Origin: G963675935 sp963675935
Lineage (GTDB): Bacteria; Planctomycetota; Planctomycetia; Pirellulales; Thermoguttaceae
Reading direction: 5' to 3'
Length of the DNA: 64,000 nucleotides
Assembly: GCA_963675935.2 (NCBI GenBank)
Contig: OY780964.2
Span: 1,364,001-1,428,000 of the forward strand
Positions 16,950 to 25,493 of this stretch are shown here, piece by piece. The notes beneath the pieces are model-generated. The model did not search any database. It was given only the letters and a program-made list of their open reading frames with translations, and was not told the origin of the DNA. A program made the translations under genes and the position numbers. How positions within the stretch are numbered: the first letter of the stretch is position 1; every line of letters starts with the position of its first letter.

Positions 16950-17809
16950 TGGCAGACACTCGTATCACGGTCCTGGTGGAAAACACGGCTCATGGGCCGT
17001 GTGTTTTGGCCGAACACGGCCTTTCCTATTGGATCGAGCACAATGGCAAGCACATCCTGCTCGATTCTGGGCAAGGCGGTGTGTTGGCCACGAATGCCTG
17101 CAAGCTGAAAATTCCGCTCTATGATCTCGACGCCTTGATTCTCAGTCACGGCCACTACGACCACACCGGCGGAGTAGCCGAGGCCCTGAAGCATGACCGG
17201 CCCGTGGCGGTCTATGCGCATCCGGCGGCTTTTGCCAAAAAATATGCTCGCAACAACGACGGCACGGCACGCGCTATTGGTATGCCCTATCCATCGGAAA
17301 GGGCCATTCGAGCAACACGAAATCAGTTGGTTCATACGACGCAGCCGACCGTCGTATTCGGCGGGCTGACAGTGACCGGCCCTGTACCCCGGCCCGCAGG
17401 TTTTGAGGACACGGGCGGACCGTTCTTCTTAGACGAGGCGTGTACGCAGCCAGACCCGTTGGAAGACGATCAGTCGGTGTTCATAGACACGGCCGAGGGA
17501 ACGGTCGTACTTCTGGGCTGTGCCCATTCGGGCGTCATCAACACGTTGCACTATATCCGGCAGTTGACGGACAATCGACCCATTCACACAGTCATCGGCG
17601 GAATGCACTTGGTCGGCGCATCGCCACGCCGCATCGAGCGAACGATTGAGGAACTCAAGCAGCTTGGCATCCACCGATTGGCTCCGGCCCATTGTACCGG
17701 AATGCCGGCGACGGTAGCGCTGTGGAATGCGTTTCCAGGCCAATGCCAGCCGTGCCCCGTGGGAACGACATTCGCTTTGCCGCAAACCATGTCCATGCAC
17801 AACGAGTGA
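16949..17809 (+). CDS. MBL-fold metallo-hydrolase (COG1237-like)
   Basis: The 286-residue protein has the metallo-beta-lactamase metal motif LSHGHYDHTGG (about 66-76), a later LLGCAHSGVINTL, and a C-terminal IGGMHLVGAS plus APAHCTG. The arrangement matches COG1237 proteins, annotated as dihydropterin-ribofuranosyl-aminobenzene-phosphate synthase-like. The true reaction outside methanogens is unknown; hydrolysis or transfer on a pterin-like or phosphoester substrate is possible. Its ATG shares one base with the thioesterase stop (TAATG). Confidence 0.88.
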   Translation: MADTRITVLVENTAHGPCVLAEHGLSYWIEHNGKHILLDSGQGGVLATNACKLKIPLYDLDALILSHGHYDHTGGVAEALKHDRPVAVYAHPAAFAKKYARNNDGTARAIGMPYPSERAIRATRNQLVHTTQPTVVFGGLTVTGPVPRPAGFEDTGGPFFLDEACTQPDPLEDDQSVFIDTAEGTVVLLGCAHSGVINTLHYIRQLTDNRPIHTVIGGMHLVGASPRRIERTIEELKQLGIHRLAPAHCTGMPATVALWNAFPGQCQPCPVGTTFALPQTMSMHNE

Positions 17810-17818
17810 GGTCAACAG

Positions 17819-18904
17819 ATGAAGCTGTCAGGAAGGCTTACGAGCATCTTACAAAAGGCAACGGACGGCAAGGCCCCGAAGGAGGCGGACAGCGCCTATT
17901 TGCTCGCTTTTCCGGCCGACTCCATTGAAGCGGGAGTAATCCGAGCAGTTGCAAATGCCGTAACTCGCCGGCGATTTACGGGCGAGGCCATGCTTCTTGG
18001 GCAGATTGGCGTTGATATGGCCCCTTGTGACGGTGGTTGCCACTTCTGTGCGTTTGCCAAACCACACACAACAATCACATCTTCCACGCTCTCCACGGAA
18101 GAGGCTACCCAGCGCGCTCAGGCATTTGCTCGTGGAGGGGCCGCCGGCATCTTCATTATGACGATGCACCGGTTCGGCTTCGATTGGTTCATTGATCTGG
18201 TGGCCGCAATGCGCAAGGCAGTGCCTTCTAAAACAGCCTTGTTGGCGAACATCGGCGATGTCAGTCCCGAACAGATGTCCGCGCTGAAATCAGCAGGACT
18301 CAGCGGTGCGTACCACGTCTGCCGGCTGCGGGAAGGAATTGATACGCATGTCACGCCGGAACAGCGAATCAGAACTATCGAAAACATACGGAAGGCAGGG
18401 ATGGACTGGTACAACTCCTGTGAACCGATTGGCCCGGAACATTCACCCGAGGAACTGGCCGCACAAATACACCTTGGCGTGCGACTTGGATGTTGTCAAC
18501 ATGCCGCCATGCGTCGGTTTCCTGTCCCTGGGTCGCCACTGTATCACTATGGCCAACTTCCTCTGGCCCGGCTTGCGCAGATTGTTGCGGTCATCGCCTT
18601 GGCAAGCATGGCCTGTCCCGAGACAAAAAGCATCGCAGTCCACGAGCCAAATGTGCTTGGGTTAATGAGTGGAGCCAACGCGCTGTACCCCGAAGCCGGA
18701 GACCCTCTTCCCGTGGCGCTAGACCCATCGGACGATGAGACTCGGGATGGATTCAGTTCGGCATTATGGCGACGCAGCCAGGAAATCACGACAGCGGATT
18801 GTCGCAGAATGCTGCATGAATCGGCGTTTGAGAAACTGCGACTCGGAAACGGAACCGTAATCGCCGTTTGCGGGGAATCACAACCACAATCCTGCGAAAG
18901 CTGA
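17819..18904 (+). CDS. Radical SAM protein, BioB-like
   Basis: This 361-residue protein has the SAM-cluster motif CDGGCHFC (C70, C74, C77; the CX3CX2C form) after GQIGVDMAP, then a TIM-barrel layout close to biotin-synthase-type enzymes (AGIFIMTMHRFGF, LLANIGDVSPEQMSALKSAGLSGAYHVCRLREG, GMDWYNSCEPIGPEHSPEEL, MRRFPVPGSPLY). It does not look like true BioB, HydE or HydG in its details, and no other biotin gene is near. It probably does a radical step on an organic cofactor precursor. Nine bases follow the MBL gene. Confidence 0.88.
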   Translation: MKLSGRLTSILQKATDGKAPKEADSAYLLAFPADSIEAGVIRAVANAVTRRRFTGEAMLLGQIGVDMAPCDGGCHFCAFAKPHTTITSSTLSTEEATQRAQAFARGGAAGIFIMTMHRFGFDWFIDLVAAMRKAVPSKTALLANIGDVSPEQMSALKSAGLSGAYHVCRLREGIDTHVTPEQRIRTIENIRKAGMDWYNSCEPIGPEHSPEELAAQIHLGVRLGCCQHAAMRRFPVPGSPLYHYGQLPLARLAQIVAVIALASMACPETKSIAVHEPNVLGLMSGANALYPEAGDPLPVALDPSDDETRDGFSSALWRRSQEITTADCRRMLHESAFEKLRLGNGTVIAVCGESQPQSCES

Positions 18905-18917
18905 ACCGAATCAGATT

Positions 18918-19580
18918 ATGCCAAATAACGCAAAGACCAGTCATTTCGACGAGGCTGCGGCGACTTGGGATGCCGAGCCTCGTCGTGTTGAATTGACCAG
19001 CGCCGTCGGCGAGGCGATCCTCAGTCAGGTGCAGCCGAACCGTGGCATAGACGTGCTGGACTACGGATGCGGAACGGGATTGCTCGGTCTGTTCTTGCTC
19101 CCTCACGTCCGAAACGTCACAGGGGCCGACAGTTCGCCGGGGATGTTGACAGTCCTGGAGGACAAGATACGTTCCGGTGGTTTGCAGCGGATGCGGACGC
19201 AGCAACTCGATCTGGAACGCGATCCGATTCCCGAATCGCGCTACCACCTGATCGTAGCCAACATGGTATTGCATCACGTCGATCATACCGAGAATCTGTT
19301 GGCGGCTTTTTACGAAATGCTTCTGCCCGGCGGCATGGTGGCCATTGCCGATCTGGACACAGAACCGGGAGTGTTTCACGGACCGGACACAGCCGCAAGC
19401 GTTTTTCATCATCACGGATTTGACCGAAACACACTCAAGGATCGTCTTTATCGAGCGGGCTTTGTGGATGTGAACGACGCAACAGCTCATGTGATTCGCA
19501 AGCCAGTTGCCAGCGGTGAAATACGAGAGTTTTCGGTGTTCTTGATTGTTGGGCGTCGCTCCTGGGGAAACCATCCATGA
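18918..19580 (+). CDS. Class I SAM-dependent methyltransferase
   Basis: The 220-residue protein has the SAM-binding motif VLDYGCGTGLLGLFLLP (about 45-61), GADSSPGMLTVL, NMVLHHVDHTENLLAAFYEMLLPGGMVAIADLD, and a start (TSHFDEAAATWDAEPRRVEL) usual for UbiE/YafE-like enzymes. The substrate is unknown. Its stop overlaps the DUF89 start by four bases, and it directly follows the radical SAM gene, so the two may act in sequence. Confidence 0.88.
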   Translation: MPNNAKTSHFDEAAATWDAEPRRVELTSAVGEAILSQVQPNRGIDVLDYGCGTGLLGLFLLPHVRNVTGADSSPGMLTVLEDKIRSGGLQRMRTQQLDLERDPIPESRYHLIVANMVLHHVDHTENLLAAFYEMLLPGGMVAIADLDTEPGVFHGPDTAASVFHHHGFDRNTLKDRLYRAGFVDVNDATAHVIRKPVASGEIREFSVFLIVGRRSWGNHP

Positions 19581-20443
19581 AGACCTTTCTCGACTGCATC
19601 CCCTGTTTGATCCGTCAGGCCCTCCACTCTATCCGTTCGACCACGGACGATGAGCGAGTCCATGAGACGATCGTTCGGACCGCGTTGGAGGGCATTGCCG
19701 ATATGGATTTTCGCCAACCGCCGGCCGTGATGGCACAAGCGATCCATCGACGCATTCGAGAAGCAACCGGCAACGCCGATCCGTATGTCGAACAAAAACG
19801 GCGTCTGAACGACGTGGCCCTGGAACTCTTTCCGGTCTTTTCGCAGCGGATCGAGAAAGCTGCGAATCCGCTGGAGCTTGCTGTGCGTTTGGCGATTGCC
19901 GGCAACATCATGGACCTTGCCGTGAAGACCAGTCTCGGCGAGGACGAGGTGCTTGCGAGTTTTGATGATTGCCTCGCCGCGCCGCTGGATTGCCATATTG
20001 ACGAGTTCGCCCAAGCAGTTGATGAAGCCAATGATATTCTGTATCTGGCCGATAACGCTGGTGAGATTGTCTTTGATCGGCTGCTTCTGGAACAGCTTCC
20101 TCGCCGGAAGGTCACCGTCGCCGTTCGCGGCAAGCCCGTCATCAACGACGCCACGATTGCCGACGCCGAGTATGTCGGCCTTCTAAAAATCGCCAAGGTC
20201 ATCGACAACGGCTCCGACGCGCCAGGCACGATCCTGAGCGATTGCAGCGATGCCTTCCGTCGCCGTTTCGAGCAGGCCGACATGATAATTTCCAAGGGAC
20301 AAGGCAACTACGAAACGCTGGTGGACTGCCCACGCCCAATCTGGTTCCTTCTGCGGGTAAAGTGCCCGATCATCGCACGCGATCTGAAATGTCCGGTTGG
20401 CACAACCATATTGCGCCGCTCAACTGCCCGCGCTGCCGCATAG
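19577..20443 (+). CDS. DUF89 (ARMT1-like) damage-control phosphatase family protein
   Basis: The 288-residue protein begins MKTFLDCIPCLIRQAL, the Cys-containing N-terminus of prokaryotic DUF89 proteins, and has the metal site region ILYLADNAGEIVFDRLLLEQL (about 153-173), VAVRGKPVINDATIADAE and IISKGQGNYETL. The family removes phosphate from damaged or reactive phospho-metabolites in a metal-dependent way. In this operon it could clean up a phosphorylated intermediate. Confidence 0.9.
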   Translation: MKTFLDCIPCLIRQALHSIRSTTDDERVHETIVRTALEGIADMDFRQPPAVMAQAIHRRIREATGNADPYVEQKRRLNDVALELFPVFSQRIEKAANPLELAVRLAIAGNIMDLAVKTSLGEDEVLASFDDCLAAPLDCHIDEFAQAVDEANDILYLADNAGEIVFDRLLLEQLPRRKVTVAVRGKPVINDATIADAEYVGLLKIAKVIDNGSDAPGTILSDCSDAFRRRFEQADMIISKGQGNYETLVDCPRPIWFLLRVKCPIIARDLKCPVGTTILRRSTARAAA

Positions 20444-20452
20444 GAGAAACAA

Positions 20453-20887
20453 ATGAAGATTGGCATCATCATCTGCAACCGCTACCATACCTGTGCGGGA
20501 GGGAAGTGCCTTCGTGCATTGCGAAACCGCGAAGGGGCCTTTGGCCGTTACCAAGGCAAGGAAGTGGAGCTGGTCGGCTACACCACCTGCGGTGGCTGTC
20601 CGGGCGGCAATATCGAATACGTGCCCGCCGAGATGAAGAACAATGGCGCTGAGGTCGTTCATTTGGCCACCGGATTGATTGTCGGCTATCCACCCTGTCC
20701 GCACATTGAGGCGTTTTGCGACTTCTTGCGGACGAAATATGGTTTGGAGGTTGTTGTTGGAACGCATCCGATTCCCGAGAAATACTACCAGACGCACACG
20801 CAATTGGGCACCTGGAACGCGCCGCATTGGCCGGCATTACTCGAACCAACGCTGACCGACGAAAAGACACGGCTTGCCTACGACTGA
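20453..20887 (+). CDS. CGGC-domain protein
   Basis: The 144-residue protein starts KIGIIICNRYHTCAGGKCLRAL and contains the family-naming TTCGGCPGGNIEYVPAEMKNNGAEVVHLATG, plus PPCPHIEAF. These conserved Cys (about 14, 19, 46, 49, 82) point to metal or cluster binding. The function is unknown; the family is found mainly in anaerobes. A GGAGAAACAA site precedes the ATG. Confidence 0.88.
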   Translation: MKIGIIICNRYHTCAGGKCLRALRNREGAFGRYQGKEVELVGYTTCGGCPGGNIEYVPAEMKNNGAEVVHLATGLIVGYPPCPHIEAFCDFLRTKYGLEVVVGTHPIPEKYYQTHTQLGTWNAPHWPALLEPTLTDEKTRLAYD

Positions 20888-20889
20888 CC

Positions 20890-21360
20890 ATGAACGATTA
20901 CATCAAGACAATGCGACCGTTGATCGGCTCCCGGCCGATGCTATTGCCGGGCGTCCGGGCGCTGATTTTCAATACGCAAGGCGAGATTCTGCTCCAGCGC
21001 CGCACGGACATGCCTCGGTGGTGTCTGCCCTCCGGCAGCGTCGAATTGGACGAAACGGCACTGGATGCACTCAAACGCGAGGTAAGGGAAGAGACATCGC
21101 TTGTCGTCCTGGAAGCGGAACCAATGGGCGTCTATTCCGGTCCCACACAGAAGTTCAAGTACCTTAATGGCGACGAGATTCAGTGCTTTTCTCTTGCCTT
21201 CATCGTGCGTCGTTGGCAAGGCGAGCCGCACGCGGATGGCATCGAAGGCTCGGAAGTCCGCTTTTTTGCGTTGTCTCAATTGCCGGACGACGTGGTTCCG
21301 ATCCACAAGGCCACGATTGAGGATTACAGTAGCTATCAAGGGGTGTTCTTGCTGCGATGA
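20890..21360 (+). CDS. Nudix hydrolase
   Basis: The ATG at 20890, two bases after the CGGC stop, gives 156 residues; the longer frame starting at 20716 only overlaps the upstream gene. The Nudix box reads GSVELDETALDALKREVREETSL (about 45-67), with the REVREE core and LPSG before it. These enzymes hydrolyse nucleoside diphosphates linked to another group. The substrate is not predictable. Confidence 0.87.
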   Translation: MNDYIKTMRPLIGSRPMLLPGVRALIFNTQGEILLQRRTDMPRWCLPSGSVELDETALDALKREVREETSLVVLEAEPMGVYSGPTQKFKYLNGDEIQCFSLAFIVRRWQGEPHADGIEGSEVRFFALSQLPDDVVPIHKATIEDYSSYQGVFLLR

Positions 21361-21417
21361 GCAACGCCGGAACATGAAAAGCACAAAGCAACGAGTATCG
21401 AAAGGAATAATTTGACA

Positions 21418-22191
21418 ATGCAACTGGATGAGGTTGAAATCTCCAAGACGATTATCGGCACCTACTCGGCAAAGCTGCTCGACTGCCTGACGAGCGACGT
21501 GGCTATCGTCGGTGCCGGTCCTTCCGGTTTGGTGGCAGCATATTTTCTTGCAAAAAGCGGCGTTAAGGTGACGATTCTCGAAAAGCGACTATCGCCAGGC
21601 GGAGGCATCTGGGGCGGCGGAATGGGTATGAACATCGCCGTCGTTCAAGAAACAGCGATCCCGCTCTTGAGCGAAATGGGCATCCGCGCCAAGCCGGCAA
21701 AGGACGGCTTGTACGCCGTCGATGCCGTTGAACTTGGGGCTGGCCTGTGCTGGAACGCCGTTCAAGCGGGCGCAGCGATCTTGAACCTCGCCACCGTGGA
21801 AGACCTCTGCGTCCGCAACGGACGAGTCACCGGCGTCGTCATCAATCGCACCATGATTGCAGGACACTTGCCAGTTGATCCGATCGTTCTGTCGGCCAAG
21901 GCGGTTCTGGATGGAACGGGTCACGAGGCCGTGTTGGTCCAATCGGTCAGGAAACGCGGTCTTTTGAAGGACGTGAAAACCGTATCCGAATTTGGCGAAG
22001 GACCAATGGACGCCACGCAAGGCGAACAATTTGTCGTGGATCATGCGGGTGAGCTATTTCCCGGCCTATGGATCGCCGGAATGAGTGTTTCGGCCACGCT
22101 GGGCGGCCCACGGATGGGACCGATTTTCGGCGGTATGCTGCTGTCGGGAAAACGAGTCGCCGAAGCCATTATCACCGCGTTGGAAAAATAA
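21418..22191 (+). CDS. thi4: Sulfide-dependent thiazole synthase (Thi4 family)
   Basis: The 257-residue protein binds dinucleotide at VAIVGAGPSGLVAAYFLAKSG and has GGGIWGGGM, CWNAVQAGAAI and the C-terminal GMSVSATLGGPRMGPIFGGMLLSGK of Thi4. It makes the ADP-thiazole precursor of thiamin from NAD and glycine. After the TGH motif, where yeast and plant Thi4 have a sulfur-donating Cys, it reads TGHEAVLVQSV without Cys. It should therefore be the catalytic type that uses free sulfide, as in methanogens. AAAGGA lies about 11 bases before the ATG (a TTG at 21412 is an alternative start). The next gene can supply sulfide. Confidence 0.93.
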   Translation: MQLDEVEISKTIIGTYSAKLLDCLTSDVAIVGAGPSGLVAAYFLAKSGVKVTILEKRLSPGGGIWGGGMGMNIAVVQETAIPLLSEMGIRAKPAKDGLYAVDAVELGAGLCWNAVQAGAAILNLATVEDLCVRNGRVTGVVINRTMIAGHLPVDPIVLSAKAVLDGTGHEAVLVQSVRKRGLLKDVKTVSEFGEGPMDATQGEQFVVDHAGELFPGLWIAGMSVSATLGGPRMGPIFGGMLLSGKRVAEAIITALEK

Positions 22192-22223
22192 TATCGAAAT
22201 CAACCAAAGAGGAGCCGATTACC

Positions 22224-23519
22224 GTGAACCTCTTGAAAGAAGTCCTTACCAATGAGGTCTACCCTGCTTTTGGATGCACGGAGCCAGTGTCCTGCGCCTA
22301 TGCGGCGGCTACGGCGGCTGCACAATTGGAGGAACCCGTCGAGAAAGTGGCATTGAAGGTTGATCCGGGCACCTATAAGAACGGTGCGGCCGTTGTTGTG
22401 CCACAAAGCAGCGGAGCCAAAGGCAATCTTATCGCCGCCACTCTGGGCGCGGTCATCGCCAATCCAGAGGCAAAACTGTTGCTCCTTCAAGGCGTTACTG
22501 CCGAGGTCTTGGCCCGCGCCAAATCGTTGATGGTCGCTGGCAAGTGTCAATGTGAATGCGCAAATGACCGGACAGACTTCTATGTCGAAGTGAAGGTCGC
22601 CGGGGATCGCAATACTGCCTGCTGTGTGCTGGCTGGCGGACACGTCAACGTCGAGCGAATCGAAAAGAATGGCCAAACTGTCTTTCATGCCAAGCAGGTC
22701 GCCGCAACACCAGCCGGGCTTGCCTACCGCCGCGAACTCCAAAAGTTGGGTATGGCCCAAGTGCTCACATTGGCCGAAAATCTGGATGAAGATGATTGGG
22801 CATATCTCCGTCGCGGCGTTGAGATGAACTTGGCGATGTCGGAGTGGGGTTTTGAAGTCGGCGGCACGGCGCACCAGCTCCGTCTCATGCAACGCGACAA
22901 CTTCCTGGCCGACGATATGTTCATTCGCACGAAACTCCGCATAGCGTCCGCCGTCGATGCTCGAATGGCCGGCATGGCCCATGCCGTAATGACCTCGGGC
23001 GGTTCCGGCAATCAAGGCGTGGTGGCAATCCTCACTCCCTACATCGTCGGCCGAGAAATGGGCGTCGGTGCCAATCGCATCATCGAAAGTATTGCCGTGG
23101 CCCATTTGGTAAACGCCTACGTCAAGTGCTTTCTGGGAGAGATTTCAGTCATTTGCGGCTGTGCAATGGCGGCGGGAATTGCTGCGGCAACGGCCATCGT
23201 CTACCAACAAGTTGGGATCGACATCGAACGAATCACCTTGGCGGTCAATAACGTCATCGGCGACCTGAGCGGCCTGATTTGCGATGGAGCCAAGCCCGGC
23301 TGCGCAATGAAGGCTGTCACTGCCGTTGACACGGCAATCCGTTCCTCACTGATGGCATTGAAAGGCTATGGCGTCACGGCCGATGATGGGCTGGTGGGCC
23401 AAACCGTAGAGGAATCGCTGCGGAACCTCGGACGAGTCACCTTGGAGGGCATGTTCCAGGTCGATCCAACCGTATTGACGATCTTGCAGAACAAGGCGGC
23501 GACAAGCGGCAAGGCATGA
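22224..23519 (+). CDS. L-cysteine desulfidase / UPF0597 family protein
   Basis: The GTG at 22224, preceded by AGAGGAG, gives 431 residues and the correct family N-terminus (NLLKEVLTNEVYPAFGCTEPVS). The fold is like the alpha subunit of L-serine dehydratase. Presumed [4Fe-4S] ligands are C18 (FGCTEP) and the C-terminal ICGCAMAAG and CDGAKPGC. Members split L-cysteine to sulfide, ammonia and pyruvate, or act on serine. Position next to a sulfide-type Thi4 and cluster-assembly genes favours a sulfide source. It is the last gene of the tight run that starts at 9316. Confidence 0.88.
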   Translation: MNLLKEVLTNEVYPAFGCTEPVSCAYAAATAAAQLEEPVEKVALKVDPGTYKNGAAVVVPQSSGAKGNLIAATLGAVIANPEAKLLLLQGVTAEVLARAKSLMVAGKCQCECANDRTDFYVEVKVAGDRNTACCVLAGGHVNVERIEKNGQTVFHAKQVAATPAGLAYRRELQKLGMAQVLTLAENLDEDDWAYLRRGVEMNLAMSEWGFEVGGTAHQLRLMQRDNFLADDMFIRTKLRIASAVDARMAGMAHAVMTSGGSGNQGVVAILTPYIVGREMGVGANRIIESIAVAHLVNAYVKCFLGEISVICGCAMAAGIAAATAIVYQQVGIDIERITLAVNNVIGDLSGLICDGAKPGCAMKAVTAVDTAIRSSLMALKGYGVTADDGLVGQTVEESLRNLGRVTLEGMFQVDPTVLTILQNKAATSGKA

Positions 23520-23656
23520 GCCTTTTTCCACCACGCCACACGCCTATTTTGACATATTTTACAATTGTAGGAGTTCCGTTAGCATGACAGGTGCTCAAAG
23601 GCAATTGAGCCAAACGTAACATGTCAGAATCGCTATCGAACAAGGAGGCCGGGCCA

Positions 23657-24040
23657 ATGGCAACCACCACCCCCGAAGACCCTCGGGTCCGTTTCGCCAT
23701 TGAGCGAACGCTGCTTGCCTGGGTGCGAACCGGGCTGGCACTAATGGGCTTCGGTTTTGTTGTAGCCCGTTTCGGATTGTTTCTGCGCGAAATCGAGGCA
23801 GTGCGTCAGACTGTGCCTGTCAAGACGACGGGGTTGTCGCTATGGATTGGAACAGCCTTGATTCTCTTGGGGGTCATCGTGAATGTACTCGTATCGGCCG
23901 AGAACATACGGCTGATGCGGCACATTCACGCCGAACCGCCCTACGGAGCACGTAGCTGGCTGCTGGGAGTCGGAGTTGCCCTTGCATTGGCCGCCGTTGG
24001 AGTTGCAATGGCGATTTATCTGGTATTCATCAGTCACTAG
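23657..24040 (+). CDS. DUF202 (YidH-like) inner-membrane protein
   Basis: The ATG at 23657, eight bases after AAGGAGG, is preferred to 23621, giving 127 residues. The DUF202 start DPRVRFAIERTLLAWVRTGLALMGFGFVVARF is followed by two further membrane helices. The function is unknown. TTGACA at about 23550 may be part of a promoter, since 137 bases separate it from the cysteine desulfidase. Confidence 0.88.
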   Translation: MATTTPEDPRVRFAIERTLLAWVRTGLALMGFGFVVARFGLFLREIEAVRQTVPVKTTGLSLWIGTALILLGVIVNVLVSAENIRLMRHIHAEPPYGARSWLLGVGVALALAAVGVAMAIYLVFISH

Positions 24041-24107
24041 CGGATTCGTTTTCATTTGCGTTCTTCGAGGAAGATTGAATCGCGGCTTTTCAGAAAGGCG
24101 ACATCCG

Positions 24108-24695
24108 ATGAACAGGTCAACCACCAATTTTATCGTTGACGCCGTAGCGTTTGCGGCGATGATGCTTCTCGGCGCGACGGGCGCTCTGATCCGTTATGTC
24201 TTACCACCCGGCTCCGGCCATTTTAGCCGACTGTGGCGAATGGATCGTCACGAGTGGGGCCACATTCACTTCTGGATCGCCGTGGTGCTGCTTTGCGCCG
24301 TCGCGCTGCATTTCGTCTTGCACTGGCAATGGATCATCAGCATGATTCGTGGCCGGGCCGGCAGCAGATCGGCAATGCGAATGAGCCTTGCGGTTATCGG
24401 TCTCTTGGCCCTTGTCGGGCTGATGGCCTCGCCGTTCCTCGGTCAGGTTCAGCAGACCGGTGAACCGCCGCACAAGATGCAGTCAAATGAACACGGGGCT
24501 GTTGAGATCAACGGCTCCATGACATTGCGTGAGATTGAAGAGCAAACGGGAGTTCCTGTGGCGGTGATTCTCAAAGAACTTGGGCTGCCGAGTGATTTGC
24601 CTATAGACGAGCGGATGGGGCGACTGCGCAAACAGCACCATTTTGAGATGCACGACATTCAAGAGATCGTTCGCAAACATCAAGAGCAGCCATAA
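24108..24695 (+). CDS. DUF4405 membrane protein with C-terminal soluble domain
   Basis: From the ATG at 24108 the protein has 195 residues. Helices at about 9-30, 48-70 and 88-105 include the His pattern WGHIHFWIAVVLLCAVALHFVLHWQW of DUF4405, which resembles small heme-binding membrane subunits. Residues about 135-190 form a separate domain (MTLREIEEQTGVPVAVILKELGLP...HHFEMHDIQEIVRKH) seen with some ferredoxin-type membrane proteins. It may move electrons at the membrane. GAAAGG precedes the start. Confidence 0.85.
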   Translation: MNRSTTNFIVDAVAFAAMMLLGATGALIRYVLPPGSGHFSRLWRMDRHEWGHIHFWIAVVLLCAVALHFVLHWQWIISMIRGRAGSRSAMRMSLAVIGLLALVGLMASPFLGQVQQTGEPPHKMQSNEHGAVEINGSMTLREIEEQTGVPVAVILKELGLPSDLPIDERMGRLRKQHHFEMHDIQEIVRKHQEQP

Positions 24696-24865
24696 CACCC
24701 ACTTCAGGTGCCGTTTGGCATTGCCATCAACGCAATCCACTACCGGCAATGGTGTCAGCCAGCCACCACCGATGGTTGTCGCATTGGGCATCATCTCCCT
24801 GGGGTCAGAACCATTCGGTTTGATGTCACAAGAAACACAGCACACTATTTTTGTGAAACGGGGGC

Positions 24866-25327
24866 TTGACAACTGTAGTGGATGCGGCGAAAATAACTAT
24901 TGATCGGACCGCCGTAAGTCCTTTAACGGTGGTTCTGCCAGTGAGACGCTTTCACACCGCAATAACCTGGGGCGTTTTGGGCCTCTTCACCGCGACTATG
25001 GTCTGCGGTCAAGGGCTGCATTGCCTTTGCGGATTCAGTCATTCTCCGTGCTGTACGCACGATTTCTGTGAGCATTCGGACCACGACGGGCCTCATTTTT
25101 GCGGGGTTTCCGCGTGGCAGGCCAGTAACTGTGACCATTCGCAGACTGACACGACTGGTTGCCCGATTTGCTCCTTCTTCGCCCTGGCTCATGGCTTGCC
25201 TTTCCTGCCTCCGACCCTATGCGAGTCGCTGATCGTCGTCGAGAGCGTTGCGGCTATACGCTGCTTGGCTTTTGGCGATGATGTCTCTGTCTATCGCTCG
25301 CGCGCTCCGCCCGTCTCGGCTTGCTAG
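24866..25327 (+). CDS. Cys/His-rich membrane-anchored hypothetical protein
   Basis: The frame has one membrane segment (about 33-50, WGVLGLFTATMVCGQG) followed by an exported-looking region packed with Cys and His (HCLCGFSHSPCCTHDFCEHSDHDGPHFCG and CDHSQTDTTGCPICSFF). This pattern suggests metal binding outside the membrane. The start is unclear: a TTG at 24866 is the first, and later GTG codons (24931 region) are possible. It is followed by DUF1559, lipoprotein and PEP-CTERM genes. I do not recognise the family. The 170 bases before it hold nothing I can name. Confidence 0.6.
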   Translation: MTTVVDAAKITIDRTAVSPLTVVLPVRRFHTAITWGVLGLFTATMVCGQGLHCLCGFSHSPCCTHDFCEHSDHDGPHFCGVSAWQASNCDHSQTDTTGCPICSFFALAHGLPFLPPTLCESLIVVESVAAIRCLAFGDDVSVYRSRAPPVSAC

Positions 25328-25493
25328 AGCCGTTTCTGATCGAACATGAGCTGCCATCGCGGTAGTGCTCCGTCTGCGCGCAGCGCACGGCACATAGCGG
25401 TCCGATCACCCGTGTCGTTGCGCTGTCGCAGCGGAGACGCTCCACGATCAGGCTTGGCTCAGAGTGCGCGCCTGCGCGATTGGAGGCATTCAC

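Noticed and set aside
17819..18904. HydE, HydG or biotin synthase
   Set aside because: The radical SAM motif fits, but the flanking motifs and the gene context (no biotin genes, no HydF or HydG partner, hydrogenase 10 kb away in another operon) do not support these names.
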